Assembly: GCA_037903475.1 (NCBI GenBank)
Contig: JBAJFG010000019.1
Location: 3,223,001 to 3,287,000, forward strand
DNA from: Ancylostoma caninum
Lineage: Eukaryota > Nematoda > Chromadorea > Rhabditida > Ancylostomatidae
Direction: 5' to 3'
DNA length: 64,000 nt
Shown piece after piece: positions 15,001 to 22,890 of this stretch. The translations under genes were made by a program, and so were the position numbers. Numbering within the stretch: the stretch's first letter is position 1; each line of letters begins with the position of its first letter. The notes under the pieces are model-generated. The model saw nothing but the letters and a program-made list of their open reading frames with translations, was not told the DNA's origin and made no database searches.

Positions 15001-15595
15001 GCCTTCGTGCTGCATAGTTACCAGAGTAAGAACACAGTTGCCACAATCGATACAAAAACTATAAACTTAATGGTTGGCTTGGGTTGCAGTTAAATGGGCT
15101 ACTACTCTTAGTTAAGGAATGGGGGAATAACCTCCATCTCAGTTCCCCAATGATCTCTTCCAGGAATTCCAGTTCGTTTTTGTTTTTCAGGCAACGTTAT
15201 TCAGGAGTCGGAACTGTGATTTACGGAACGATAACTAAGCAAAGCAACGATAGCGTGATTGGTTTCTGCATAGAAAAAGTAAGGAGGTAGAAGACGCACG
15301 AAGCGAAAGTTGGTTTGCTAGTTTGGTTTCGCTTGGTTATGCCTGTCCCATAAAAGCCTTTGGCACCCAGATGGGCCAGGTCACTAAATCCCTTCTCCCA
15401 GAGCTGATCCCAAGGCTTGAAGGATTCGACAACCTCAGTGAGCCTCGAGTGGGCAGATCAAATGATAATTAGCAAGTTCCAATGTGGTACCTGCTCTGAT
15501 CCGAAAAACAGGTTCTTCATTGCTGATAAGAATGCGCCATCATCTGCCAGTCCTAACGTCACCACAAGTGGGAGAAGCAGCCACCGTGGCAGCAT
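1..15595 (-). CDS. Multi-domain secreted Kunitz/lustrin (WR1) protein gene, 3' end beyond the left edge
   Basis: Gene-level entry for thirteen minus-strand exons (each listed below). Seen directly: a start codon with signal peptide at 15595 and a series of exons with GT/AG borders whose phases all match (0,1,2,1,1,1,1,2,1,1,0,2). Together they encode about 510 residues with no stop. Domain order: signal peptide, short linker, K1, K2, K3, lustrin L1, K4, L2, K5, L3 (cut by the window edge). Kunitz/BPTI domains are classically serine-protease inhibitors; lustrin cysteine-rich (WR1) modules occur in nematode secreted proteins, often beside Kunitz domains. The five Kunitz domains here lack the C14 cysteine and a basic P1 residue, so protease inhibition is doubtful; a structural role in extracellular matrix or cuticle is my inference. 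Introns are long (up to 2.5 kb) and hold inverted-repeat elements. The exact orthologue is unknown. Confidence 0.85.
100..203 (-). CDS. Kunitz/lustrin gene exon 12: end of K5 and first half of lustrin L3
   Basis: A 104-nt exon, phase 0 to 2, with acceptor TTTCTTTCCAG and donor CAGG|GTTCGT. It opens with TTC, supplying the final Kunitz cysteine, then reads PVWINPCAIGQPTLTSG, PFRCHQRAPCSS. That is the N-terminal half of a lustrin module. The next exon supplies GYYCHIG and the rest. Confidence 0.8.
1563..1717 (-). CDS. Kunitz/lustrin gene exon 11: Kunitz K5
   Basis: Phase 1 to 0, with acceptor ACGTCATAG (weaker than the others) and donor GAG|GTGAGT. It reads NNPCGEPWTKGEGEA, LTRFYYDALQRKC, FNYFGTKGNQNNF and RDSCE. 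C14 is Gly (GEG) and C38 is Thr. The last cysteine comes from the next exon, whose TTC after the splice restores the three-residue C51-C55 spacing. Reading through the donor would give a four-residue spacing and then a stop at 1485, so splicing is preferred. Confidence 0.8.
3773..3916 (-). CDS. Kunitz/lustrin gene exon 10: lustrin module L2
   Basis: A 144-nt exon, phase 1 to 1, with acceptor GTGTGTTGCAG and donor CTCG|GTTAGT. It reads NPCKIGAPYRSQG, VQCSAMNPGVCPAGHYCHYG and TTTTVCCQAL. This is a complete six-cysteine lustrin module with the canonical NPC, CPxGxxCHxG and TTVCC elements. It joins K4 upstream and K5 downstream with matching phase. Confidence 0.85.
4213..4348 (+). other. Small cysteine-rich unit, plus-strand copy (in intron of the Kunitz gene)
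   Basis: An open frame ending in TAG at 4346-4348 encodes CCLQDCDAGCY, MYRGVIRGC, TPKNEAVTHRLCGARD. The spacing of cysteines and the GVIRGC core recall small nematode cysteine modules of the ET/Ly6 kind, but I cannot place it. A diverged copy lies on the opposite strand 130 bp away. No signal peptide or convincing acceptor was found, so it may be an exon, a decayed gene or part of a repeat. Confidence 0.3.
4475..4562 (-). other. Small cysteine-rich unit, minus-strand diverged copy
   Basis: The minus strand encodes GVSRYCTHKNEAASHFLCGA, matching GVIRGCTPKNEAVTHRLCGA on the plus strand at 4213-4348. Nucleotide similarity covers about 85 bp (GTGTTATACT through TATGYGGTGCG). The upstream cysteines of the plus copy are not preserved. 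The pair is arranged tail to tail. Confidence 0.3.
4920..5713. repeat. Foldback element with nested inverted repeats (intronic)
   Basis: The outer ends are inverted copies (CGCAGTAAAGTGTC near 4924 and GACACTTTACCCGC at 5700-5713). Inside are further inverted pairs: GCGATCATCGC-type motifs near 4936-4975 and 5535-5660, a 34-bp-arm hairpin at 5127-5208, and a hairpin with about 50-bp imperfect arms at 5295-5431. No coding capacity is visible. It looks like a non-autonomous, palindrome-rich DNA element inside an intron of the Kunitz/lustrin gene. Confidence 0.55.
5841..5950 (-). CDS. Kunitz/lustrin gene exon 9: second half of Kunitz K4
   Basis: A 110-nt exon, phase 2 to 1, with acceptor GCTGCTTTCAG and donor CTTG|GTAAGA. 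It encodes WYFNPLTQQC, then CVYRGLQGNENNFL and QECENSC. C30, C51 and C55 are present and C38 is Leu. A further cysteine replaces the conserved Phe before VYRG, so the domain has an odd cysteine in its core. Frame and phase match exon 8 exactly. Confidence 0.85.
6278..6338 (-). CDS. Kunitz/lustrin gene exon 8: first half of Kunitz K4
   Basis: A 61-nt exon, phase 1 to 2, with acceptor TTGTTTCTAG and donor CAACG|GTTAGT. It reads DRCQQPLNVGVGNANLQ and ends inside the Arg codon preceding WYFN. It supplies C5; the C14 position is Gly (GVG). It lies only 56 bp downstream of exon 7, the shortest intron of the gene. Confidence 0.8.
6395..6529 (-). CDS. Kunitz/lustrin gene exon 7: lustrin module L1
   Basis: A 135-nt exon, phase 1 to 1, with acceptor GTTTCCTTTAG and donor CCAG|GTGGGT. 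It encodes a typical lustrin cysteine-rich (WR1) module: SPNPCAVSAGPS, QCTPG, a TC, SFCHVGATPQTTTCC and PKP, six cysteines in all. The NPC...CHxG...TTxCC pattern is the family signature. The module occupies exactly one symmetric exon, which suits exon shuffling. Confidence 0.85.
7617..7781 (-). CDS. Kunitz/lustrin gene exon 6: Kunitz K3
   Basis: A 165-nt exon, phase 1 to 1, with acceptor AAGTTTTCAG and donor CCAG|GTTCAG. It is one complete Kunitz module: DPCTQDQEAGVGS, LTRFYFNKQTKLC, FAYFGAGGNRNNF, EECQAQC. C5, C30, C51 and C55 are present; C14 is Gly (GVG) and C38 is Ala. The P1 position after the missing C14 is Ser, not Arg or Lys, so trypsin-type inhibition is unlikely. Confidence 0.9.
9967..10206 (-). 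CDS. Kunitz/lustrin gene exon 5: linker and Kunitz K2
   Basis: A 240-nt exon, phase 1 to 1, with acceptor CTACTTCAG and donor CCAG|GTGGAG. About 25 linker residues rich in Ser and Pro lead into SCSCCLEPYSAGYGP, then LRFYFDVASRQC, FVYRGAGGFGNVF and ICQLQC. The whole Kunitz fold is in one exon. C14 is replaced by Gly (the GYG segment) and C38 by Ala (RGAGG). Extra cysteines precede C5. GC content is visibly higher than in the flanking intron, as expected for coding sequence. Confidence 0.85.
11245..11351 (-). CDS. Kunitz/lustrin gene exon 4: second half of Kunitz K1
   Basis: The acceptor is TTTATGCAG and the donor GAAG|GTGCGT, running phase 2 to 1. It encodes YFNPARGRC (C30), then WSGCCGNGNNF and QSCQSAC (C51 and C55). 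The C38 position is a cysteine followed by an extra cysteine, while C14 in exon 3 is absent. K1 therefore has a free or rewired cysteine pair. It is the only one of the five domains here that keeps C38. Confidence 0.85.
11476..11551 (-). CDS. Kunitz/lustrin gene exon 3: first half of Kunitz K1
   Basis: The acceptor is ATTTTTCAG and the donor ATG|GTTCGT, running phase 1 to 2. It carries the first Kunitz cysteine (SACMMPQQ) and the segment that should contain C14. At that position the sequence reads GTGPYR, so C14 is Gly. The exon ends inside the codon for Trp before the conserved YFN motif. It joins exon 4 to complete the domain; the same split position is used in K4. Confidence 0.8.
11800..13477. 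other. Large intron, no feature recognised
   Basis: Part of the 2.5-kb intron between exons 2 and 3 of the Kunitz/lustrin gene. Open frames on both strands are short, lack family signatures and do not join the flanking exons in phase. I see nothing else supportable here. Confidence 0.4.
13478..13565. repeat. Imperfect hairpin, possible MITE fragment
   Basis: TGAGATTACCCAGGGTAT at the left is the near-exact inverse of the right end, TACCCTGGGTAACCTCA. Inner segments (GTTGACACC and GTGTTAAC) also pair. The structure is about 88 bp with a central loop and lies in an intron. Confidence 0.5.
14067..14151 (-). CDS. Kunitz/lustrin gene exon 2: linker
   Basis: The acceptor is ACGTTTCAG and the donor CAG|GTGAGT, both strong. 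Read in phase 0 it gives 28 residues without cysteine, rich in Pro, Ser, Thr and Tyr, ending in phase 1. That phase fits exon 1 upstream and the K1 exon downstream. An ATG at 14196 in the same frame could instead be a start, but the product would lack a signal peptide, so the internal-exon reading is preferred. This segment is the spacer between the signal peptide and the first Kunitz domain. Confidence 0.6.
14811..15013. repeat. Inverted-repeat (foldback) element in intron 1
   Basis: GCAGCACGAACGCAGC at 14811 is mirrored by the inverse of GCTGCCTTCGTGCTGC ending at 15013. Further pairs match inward: GGTTCGAGTA with TACTCGAACC, and the AACAGCAACGG region with its inverse. The arms are about 85 bp and imperfect. 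No coding sequence is visible. Confidence 0.55.
15491..15595 (-). CDS. Kunitz/lustrin gene exon 1: start codon and signal peptide
   Basis: Minus-strand ATG at 15595-15593 opens 35 codons. Residues 1-17 read MLPRWLLLPLVVTLGLA, a classical signal peptide (basic residue, hydrophobic core, likely cleavage after LGLA). The exon ends in phase 0 at CAG followed by GTACC; reading through instead meets a TGA after about ten more codons. The next exon begins in phase 0. The start is chosen because a TTTTCAG acceptor lies two bases upstream, the usual arrangement for a spliced-leader trans-splice site. No other domain is visible in this exon. Confidence 0.7.
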
Positions 15596-15604
15596 TGCTG
15601 AAAA
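15596..15604 (-). promoter_or_regulatory. Probable spliced-leader trans-splice acceptor
   Basis: The minus strand reads GTTTTCAG directly upstream of CA-ATG. Nematode trans-splice acceptors have this consensus and often lie within a few bases of the start codon. No upstream exon was found. An ordinary cis-splice acceptor after an upstream non-coding exon is the alternative. Confidence 0.5.
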
Positions 15605-15872
15605 CGTTTCCAGTGAGAGTAGGCTCCACAAGCGAGGCGACGGTTAGAATAGGTATGAGCGAAGGACGTGCGGGAGGTACAATGCTGAGAATGATTGATA
15701 AAAAAAGAGGTGATAAAAATGAAAGTGAATGAATTAGTGGGCATTAATCGATTGCATTCGAGGAATCCATCTCAGAGCATGCATTCGTATTCATCTGATC
15801 GTGAGAATCGTAGATGTTCTAAATGCTCAGGTGTCCTATACAGTAACATGCGGGGCGGGGGGGAGGGGGGTG

Positions 15873-15920
15873 GGCATGGAACCAACGACGGTATGAGCCA
15901 TAGCTCTTGCCGCTAAGCTA
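15873..15920 (-). repeat. tRNA-like segment, possible SINE head
   Basis: The minus strand carries TAGCTTAGCGG, an A-box-like sequence, at 15910-15920, and GGTTCCATGCC, a degenerate B box, at 15873-15883. Spacing fits a tRNA-type polymerase III promoter. No convincing acceptor stem was found, so a working tRNA is unlikely. Confidence 0.35.
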
Positions 15921-17160
15921 CACATCATAGAGATAACAAATTCAAGGCAAATGACCAGACATTTTGGAGCAACATAAGCAAAGAAAGTGAAGAAAACGAA
16001 AAACTCCAGGACGGAAGATGTCAACGCCAAGAATTCGTGAGAAAATTGCCGAAAAGTTCAACGAAAATGCGTATGCAAAGTGCTGTAGTGGGTGCGGCTA
16101 AGTGTAGATTATCTCGGCGCCGGCCATGTCGAGAGCTAACTCAAATAAACGGCTCCATATCAGAATTCGCACGAGTGATCAAGACTGATCAGGGCATGAG
16201 GTCATTAGGACCTTCTTCCTGGTCCTCTTCCCTTGACATGTCTAGGCTCACCCTCTTCAGATCAGTTGAGTATACCGGTCTTGTACTAGTAAGATCTATG
16301 TTCTCATGTGGAAGTCAGATTCTCACCTCGTTTTTGATTTCGAAGTATTGATAAAATTCAGAGCTACTCGACTGTTGATTTTAGTAAATAATATACCCGA
16401 AATGTTCCGACATGGCCGAGAAGAAACTTTAAGGAACATCGTTTCCTCACGTAAACCATTCTCCTCAGCTGCTTACGCAGACGCTGACCATAGTAAAGAT
16501 TTCCAAAACAATTTCTAAGGTGAGACCTGCCTCTAACCTCCGGAAAAATAGGCACTGATCTTTGCAATGTCGAAGTCCATTTATGGGGTTGGGGAATAAG
16601 TTCGTGCGCTTTTTTATGGGCATAGAAACCACTATTTTGCATGAACAATGTCAATCACACTGCATGAGTTAAAAGGGATCTCCGCTCTTCTATTAATGCT
16701 GGATGGGTCAGCTTCTCAGCTCCAAGTCAACGAAAAATTGTGTTGTTTGAGACGACTCAATTTGCAGCCCGCAACCGCAACTCTTGGACCATTTAACAAA
16801 ATAGGTGGTATATGAGTACACCCGGGGTGGTAGTAATTAGGCCGAAATTCGCATCTAAGCGTGATGTGTAAGTCCCTTTTAAGTGCCACTTAACACTAGA
16901 TTTCAATTTTTGGAAATATGTTCTTCAAGGCCCAATACACGCTCTAAGAAAGTTTGGATTGATAATTGGCATCTAAGTGGAAGGAAATTCTGATCTTTTT
17001 CTGAAATTTCCAGCTTGCGCTTAGTTGGTGCTGAGGTGCGGCTAAGTCTGACCTAGTCAATAATTGGACAGTGCGCGTGAAAGAGCGTGCAACTCTGTGA
17101 GGCGCAGACACCTTGCGAAATCTGCAGCAAAATGTCGTAATAGGCGGCTTCAATCACACC

Positions 17161-18419
17161 CAGGGTCAAGCGTGATGATGGTAAAAAAAGTCGATCCCCA
17201 TACGACCCCCCCCCCCCTCTTTGAGCAACCAAAAATACGACCCCCCCCCTTTGCACACAAATTTCCTTCTATGCTTGCAGAATTAAGATATTTATATATC
17301 CCATTTCAGGTGTTCGTACTGCGAGAGGTGTGGTGGAGCCAGAGCATAGGAAGGAGAAAGAGGCTCTTTTGTATCTAACTAGTTGTTTGGAAGTTTTTTG
17401 GAAAACGTTGAAATGTACCCGGTGGACAAAAAACGTGCATTAACTATGCAATGTTGCTTACGTAACTAATGAGGCTCGAACACATCAAGAAAAAACATCT
17501 ATATACATCATCTACATGGTGAAGGGTTCGATTCCTACCGAGGCTAAAATTTTTGCTGAGGGTTAAAGCGTGTGCGGTGAGCGAATTCCAGTCTTAAAGC
17601 GTCCGTACAGGGCTTCTAAACGAAATACCTTCGTATTCGTCACGAAAAACAACCATACACATCAGCGACATGGTCAAGGGTTCGATCCCCTCCGAGGCTA
17701 GAATTTTTGCATGGCGTAAAATGACATGCGCTTGTGGTAGATTCGAGATGATCGACCGTAAAGCACGAAATAACTGTTTATAGGGGTGGAGGAGTGGGTA
17801 GGACTTTCAGTACGGACGTGCGAAAATTTTAGCCTAAAATTTAGACTCGTTCAGAAGCATGGTTGTAGTCGGACACGAATATCAGAAGATCTGGCCCGTT
17901 GAGGTCCCAATTTTTTTCAGGTTCCTAATAGTCGAAGGTTTGCGCTTTCAGGCTGTATAGCTCATTTTTCCGCAGCTGCTTCCACCGCGATTCAACTCCG
18001 TCGATAAATACATTTAAAAAAGGCCATTTTTATCGACGAAACCTCATCTCCGTAATTCCCGTGCTGAATCTTTCCTCTTGAAGCTGGAGACCTGAAACTT
18101 GGAGGTAAAGCACTATTGGGTAGAGTCCATAAAATGACTTTTTACTGGCCTGCAAGACTGGGTAGGACTTTCAGTACGGACGTGCGAAAATTTCAGCCTA
18201 TAACCCCGCACATTTCACTATTCAAATCATACTGTTAAAGTCGTTTAATCACGTCAAAACAAATTCTGTGTATGGATAATTCAGTGTCCCACTTCTTCCG
18301 TTTTTTCTACTTTTTTTCTAACTCTTATTCCACACTAAGGCACCCCCTCCCGACCACGACCCCCCTCTTCCCCCAGTACGACCCCCCTTTGTTAATTTAT
18401 CGACACACGCTTGACCCTG
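17161..18419. mobile_element. Non-autonomous hAT element with 8-bp target duplication
   Basis: Perfect 14-bp terminal inverted repeats, CAGGGTCAAGCGTG, start at 17161 and end (inverted) at 18419. They are flanked by the direct repeat ATCACACC at 17153-17160 and 18420-18427. An 8-bp duplication with CAGGG termini is the signature of the hAT superfamily. The 1259-bp element has no transposase-like reading frame. Subterminal TACGACCCCCC motifs occur near both ends, a 33-bp direct repeat (GGGTAGGACTTTCAGTACGG onward) occurs near 17796 and 18160, and two B-box-like motifs lie inside. Confidence 0.85.
17515..17710 (+). repeat. Tandem pair of B-box-containing segments inside the hAT element
   Basis: GGTTCGATTCC at 17525-17535 and GGTTCGATCCC at 17679-17689 lie in two copies of one segment (ACATGGT-AAGGGTTCGAT, CCGAGGCTA-AATTTTTGC). 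They match the polymerase III B box, but no A box or tRNA stems could be found. The copies are 154 bp apart. Confidence 0.45.
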
Positions 18420-18531
18420 ATCACACCGGCTAATTCCCAAGCAGTGGCTTGAGCTACAAAGCAACTTTTTGACCCATGATGGGAGAAAAATCCTTTGACC
18501 TATGTGCATGCAAAGAACACTCATGTCATGT

Positions 18532-18600
18532 ATTGGGTGGTGTAGTGGTTAAGTGGCTCGGTCAGAGCAACTCGGTCTGTGGATCAAGATCTGTCCAAGC
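18532..18600 (+). repeat. tRNA-like SINE head (degenerate)
   Basis: TGGTGTAGTGG at 18538-18548 fits an A box. The expected B-box position near 18583 reads GGATCAAGATC, a poor match. It resembles the segment at 19130 (TGGTGCAGTGG) and is probably an old tRNA-derived repeat. Confidence 0.3.
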
Positions 18601-19129
18601 AAACGTTTTGCAAATAGTTTTCCAGACCTTTTGTACAGAGGAGTTAGGTGACAATTGCTATGCCTGTCTCAAACTGAGAGTTGAGCGGTAAATCATCCTT
18701 AGTCACTAATATGCATGAATCCTCAAACAATGCTTTAGCGGTTGGCTTTCCATACAACTGCTAATAGGAAGGTCGAGAGACCTTAACTTGGATTAATTTA
18801 GTATTATAGAGAGTATGGGGTAGATAGGGTGTAATCAATCCCTGGTTGGCTTCATGCACGGTCTTGGTTCTTGCTTGCAACTGCCAAGAGGGACTAGCAG
18901 TCACGACCCTACGTGGGATCCGAACAGGAGCCATTCTTGCAGTTTAGAGTTTACGACACTTGATGAGTATTTTTTGGTAAGCTCACCAAAGAATCGAATG
19001 GACAAGAAGCGAAACGTGCGCAGGGTCACACATTTTGTAGAAATCCGCAATCGATACCCGGGAATATATGTTCCAGGAATTCAACTGAACTCGCTTTATC
19101 GGCATGAAACGGGAGTGTACTTCACTGTG

Positions 19130-19202
19130 CAGCTGGTGGTGCAGTGGTAATTACGCGCGCTTATGCGAGCGTAGTCAAAGGTTCGATTCCAGTGATGTTA
19201 TG
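19130..19202 (+). repeat. tRNA-like SINE head with A and B boxes
   Basis: A-box-like TGGTGCAGTGG (19137-19147) and B box GGTTCGATTCC (19180-19190) are separated by the distance found in tRNA genes, with a pairable central stem (GCGCGCTTATGCGAGCG). Acceptor and T stems do not pair properly, so this is a tRNA-derived repeat rather than a functional tRNA. The following TTTTTGC resembles the tails at 17550 and 17704. Confidence 0.45.
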
Positions 19203-20599
19203 GGTTTTTGCATTGTTCTATATAACCCTATGGTTAAAGATGAACATCGTTTAATAACAGAAACGTGCGCACTGTGGTTCACAGGTTGTGATGCCAGGTT
19301 GTAGGCCAGCGGCCGAGTGATCAGTTCTCCATGAAAGCGAGTGTTTTGAACTTGATATTTCGTGTTATATGTGTGACGATTACCTGCTAATTTCCTCCAA
19401 ATCAGAAAGCTTAAGTCGGACTCAGATGCCATTTAAAGTTATCTATTAATTTCCACTTTCGACCAAATTACGAGTCCGCATTAGTAAAAATCCCCCACAT
19501 TCGAGCATTTTACTTGTCGTTTTGGTGTAATTTGCGCAGAGAAATAGCTCTTGCCCAATGTGGACGATCACCTCATATCGAGCACTTCAGGGTTTTGCAC
19601 GAAATACGTTAGCTAGGCTTACATATTGTTAAAAGTTGATACGAGGGTGACTCTTTCTCACATTCAAGACAACCTTAGCGGATAATCTTTGTTTTACAAA
19701 ACGTTAGTCCAGAGCGAAAAAAAAAACTTCAAAGCCAAAATTGCTCTGTTTAGGGCGAACACACCACTTCTGCGCTAGCAGAGGTTCCTCTATGGTCCTC
19801 TATAGAGTTTGTTGATATCTCATGCCAGTTGAGCCACATTTGGTCTGTAATTGAAGGTAGTCGTTTGAGGGAGTTTCTATTTTGTCGACTTGGAGGGTCA
19901 CATTCCATGCGGTAGAAAATAAGGTAAAACGAGAATTGAGAAGCGAGGTTGTGTCACCAGTGAAGAGCACGTCACGTACAAAAGAGCCGTGACGCCAAAG
20001 CAAGTTCAAGTCGCTGTGAAAATATTATACAAGTTGAAAAAAAACCACACGTACTTATTTTCCAACAATTAATTAGCTCGTTGATAGAGTATAGAACGAT
20101 TTTGACATTCGCTTTCTTTTCCTAACGGAATAATTTCGAGCAATTTTGTTGTTTTCGCCGTATCTTTTCCCCTGTCGAATGAATAACCTTGCAAGTTAGC
20201 TACGGTAAGTTCTGACTGTATTACAATAAAGTAAGTAAATCATACTTCTTCTTAATTGGCAGTTCATGTGTGTGTGTGTGTGCACGAGAACCAGCCATCG
20301 AAAACGGAAAATACCTACACCATTGTGTTCAGCGCATCGAGTTATGTACGAAAACGTGGTAAATTTTGATTTTTACCTTGATTTAAGGGTGTTTCGGGCC
20401 ACTTTTGTAATGTTCGGACATGTTAATGGCCTGCAGTTATTTTCACCACGGTCGGAATGAATGAGATAAGTTTATGATCACAGGACCATATAAAAGGAAG
20501 GAGAAGGGTAGTATGCCTTTATAACGAGGACGATGAACCAGACGGGTGAGGAGTGACAAGGATGGGGATTGCAGCATAGAGTATGTTAGAGGTGGGGTA
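19203..20599. other. Intergenic, no gene recognised
   Basis: Short random-looking frames only. A (GT)8 run lies at 20267-20283. Nothing else supportable was seen. Confidence 0.35.
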
Positions 20600-22890
20600 G
20601 CGGTTTGATCGGCGTCCAAAATAGGGGGAACGCCTGGAGACGGGTCCAAAGGCGTGATAAGTGTGCGCCGGCGTTCGAAAGTGGGGAAACGCGTGGAGTC
20701 GGGTCCAACGGTGTGATAAGGGTGCGCCGGCGTCCGAAAGTGGGAAAACGCCTGGAGTCGGGTCCAACGGTGTGATAAGGGTGCGCCTGCGTCCGAATGT
20801 GGGGAAACGCCTGGAGTCGGGTCCAACGGTGTGGTAAGGGTGCGCCGGCGTCTAAAAGTGGGAAAACGCGTGGAGTCGGGTCCAACGGTGTGATAAGGGT
20901 GCGGCGGCGTCTAAAAGTGGGAAAACGCGTGGAGTCGGGTCCAACGGTGTGATAAGGGTGCGCGGCGTCTAAAAGTGGGAAAACGCGTGGAGTCGGGTCC
21001 AACGGTGTGATAAGGGTGCGCCGGCGTCCGAAAGTGGGGAAACGCCTGGAGTCGGGTGCAACGGTGTGATAAGGGTGCGCCGGCGTCCGAAAGTGGGGAA
21101 ACGCCTGGAGTCGGGTCCAACGGTGTGATAAGGGTGCGGCGGCGTCTAAAAGTGGGAAAACGCGTGGAGTCGGGTCCAACGGTGTGATAAGGGTGCGCCG
21201 GCGTCCGAAAGTGGGAAAACGCGTGGAGTCGGGTCCAACGGTGTGATAAGGGTGCGGCGGCGTCTAAAAGTGGGAAAACGCGTGGAGTCGGGTCCAACGG
21301 TGTGATAAGGGTGCGCCGGCGTCCGAAAGTGGGAAAACGCGTGGAGTCGGGTCCAACGGTGTGATAAGGGTGCGCGGCGTCTAAAAGTGGGAAAACGCGT
21401 GGAGTCGGGTCCAACGGTGTGATAAGGGTGCGCCGGCGTCCGAAAGTGGGGAAACGCGTGGAGTCGGGTCCAACGGCGTGATAAGGGTGCGCCGGCGTCT
21501 AAAAGTGGGAAAACGCGTGGAGTCGGGTCCAACGGCGTGATAAGGGTGCGCCGGCGTCTAAAAGTGGGAAAACGCGTGGAGTCGGGTCCAACGGTGTGAT
21601 AAGGGTGCGCCGGCGTCCGAAAGTGGGGAAACGCCTGGAGTCGGGTCCAACGGCGTGATAAGGGTGCGCCGGCGTCTAAAAGTGGGAAAACGCGTGGAGT
21701 CGGGTCCAACGGTGTGATAAGGGTGCGCCGGCGTCTAAAAGTGGGAAAACGCGTGGAGTCGGGTCCAACGGCGTGATAAGGGTGCGCCGGCGTCCAAAAG
21801 TGGGGAAACGCTGGAGTCGGGTCCGAAACGAAAACGCCTGGAGTCCAACGGCGTGATAAGGGTGCGCCGGCGTCTAAAAGTGGGAAAACGCGTGGAGTCG
21901 GGTCCAACGGTGTGATAAGGGTGCGCCGGCGTCCGAAAGTGGGGAAACGCCTGGAGTCGGGTCCAACGGCGTGATAAGGGTGCGGCGTCTAAAAGTGGGG
22001 AAACGCGTGGAGTTGGGTCCAACGGCGTGATAAGGGTGCGCCGGCGTCTAAAAGTGGGAAAACCGGGTCCAACGGCGTGAGTCGGGTCCAACGGTGTGAT
22101 AAGGGTGCGCCGGCGTCCGAAAGTGGGAAAACGCCTGGAGTCGGGTCCAACGGTGTGATAAGGGTGCGCCGGCGTCTGAAAGTGGGAAAACGCGTGGAGT
22201 TGGGTCCAACGGCGTGATAAGGGTGCGCCGGCGTCCGAAAGTGGGAAAACGCCTGGAGTCGGGTCCAACGGTGTGATAAGGGTGAGCCGGCGTCCGAAAG
22301 TGGGAAAACGCGTGGAGTCGGGTCCAACGGCGTGATAAGGGTGCGCCGGCGTCCGAAAGTGGGAAAACGCGTGGAGTCGGGTCCAACGGTGTGATAAGGG
22401 TGAGCCGGCGTCCGAAAGTGGGAAAACGCGTGGAGTCGGGTCCAACGGCGTGATAAGGGTGCGCCGGCGTCCGAAAGTGGGAAAACGCGTGGAGTCGGGT
22501 CCAACGGTGTGATAAGGGTGCGCCGGCGTCCGAAAGTGGGGAAACGCGTGGAGTCGGGTCCAACGGCGTGATAAGGGTGCGCCGGCGTCTAAAAGTGGGA
22601 AAACGCGTGGAGTCGGGTCCAACGGTGTGATAAGGGTGCGCCGGCGTCTAAAAGTGGGGAAAACGCGTGGAGTCGGGTCCAACGGCGTGATAAGGGTGCG
22701 CCGGCGTCCGAAAGTGGGGAAACGCGTGGAGTCGGGTCCAACGGTGTGATAAGGGTGCGCCGGCGTCTAAAAGTGGGAAAACGCGTGGAGTCGGGTCCAA
22801 CGGTGTGATAAGGGTGCGCCGGCGTCCAAAACGGGAGGAACCTTTGGAGGCAGGTTCCAGCGGTGAGATAAGGGTGCACCGGTGTTCAGG
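20600..22890. repeat. 59-bp minisatellite array, about 38 copies
   Basis: The same 59-bp unit (one copy spans 20880-20938; hallmark GGTCCAACGGTGTGATAAGG) repeats head to tail for 2.3 kb. Variable positions include TGTGATAAG or CGTGATAAG, GTCCGAAAG or GTCTAAAAG, and GCGTGGAGTC or GCCTGGAGTC. Edge units (20600-20700 and 22820-22890) are more diverged than interior units, and short deletions occur near 20963, 21375, 21820, 21985 and 22060. The unit lacks stops on the minus strand, giving long but frame-cycling open frames that are probably not proteins. Confidence 0.95.

Larger units (their letters stand above)
15596..17152. other. Upstream intergenic region of the Kunitz gene
   Basis: Contains the probable promoter of the Kunitz/lustrin gene, but no TATA or other element could be assigned. 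It also holds a G-rich tract (15850-15873), a tRNA-like segment and, at 16588-16628, a sequence resembling one end of a mariner-type element (GGGGAATAAGTTCGTGCGC) with no second end found. No host exon was recognised. Confidence 0.35.

Noticed and set aside
16588..16628. Complete mariner-like element starting GGGGAATAAGTTCGTGC
   Set aside because: Only one possible terminus; no inverse copy or transposase was found nearby.
19130..19202. Functional tRNA gene
   Set aside because: A and B boxes are good, but acceptor and T stems do not pair, so it is treated as a tRNA-derived repeat.
20586..22682. Long minus-strand open frames (up to 315 codons) in the minisatellite
   Set aside because: They are by-products of a stop-free 59-bp tandem repeat; the frame cycles with each unit and there is no independent coding signal.
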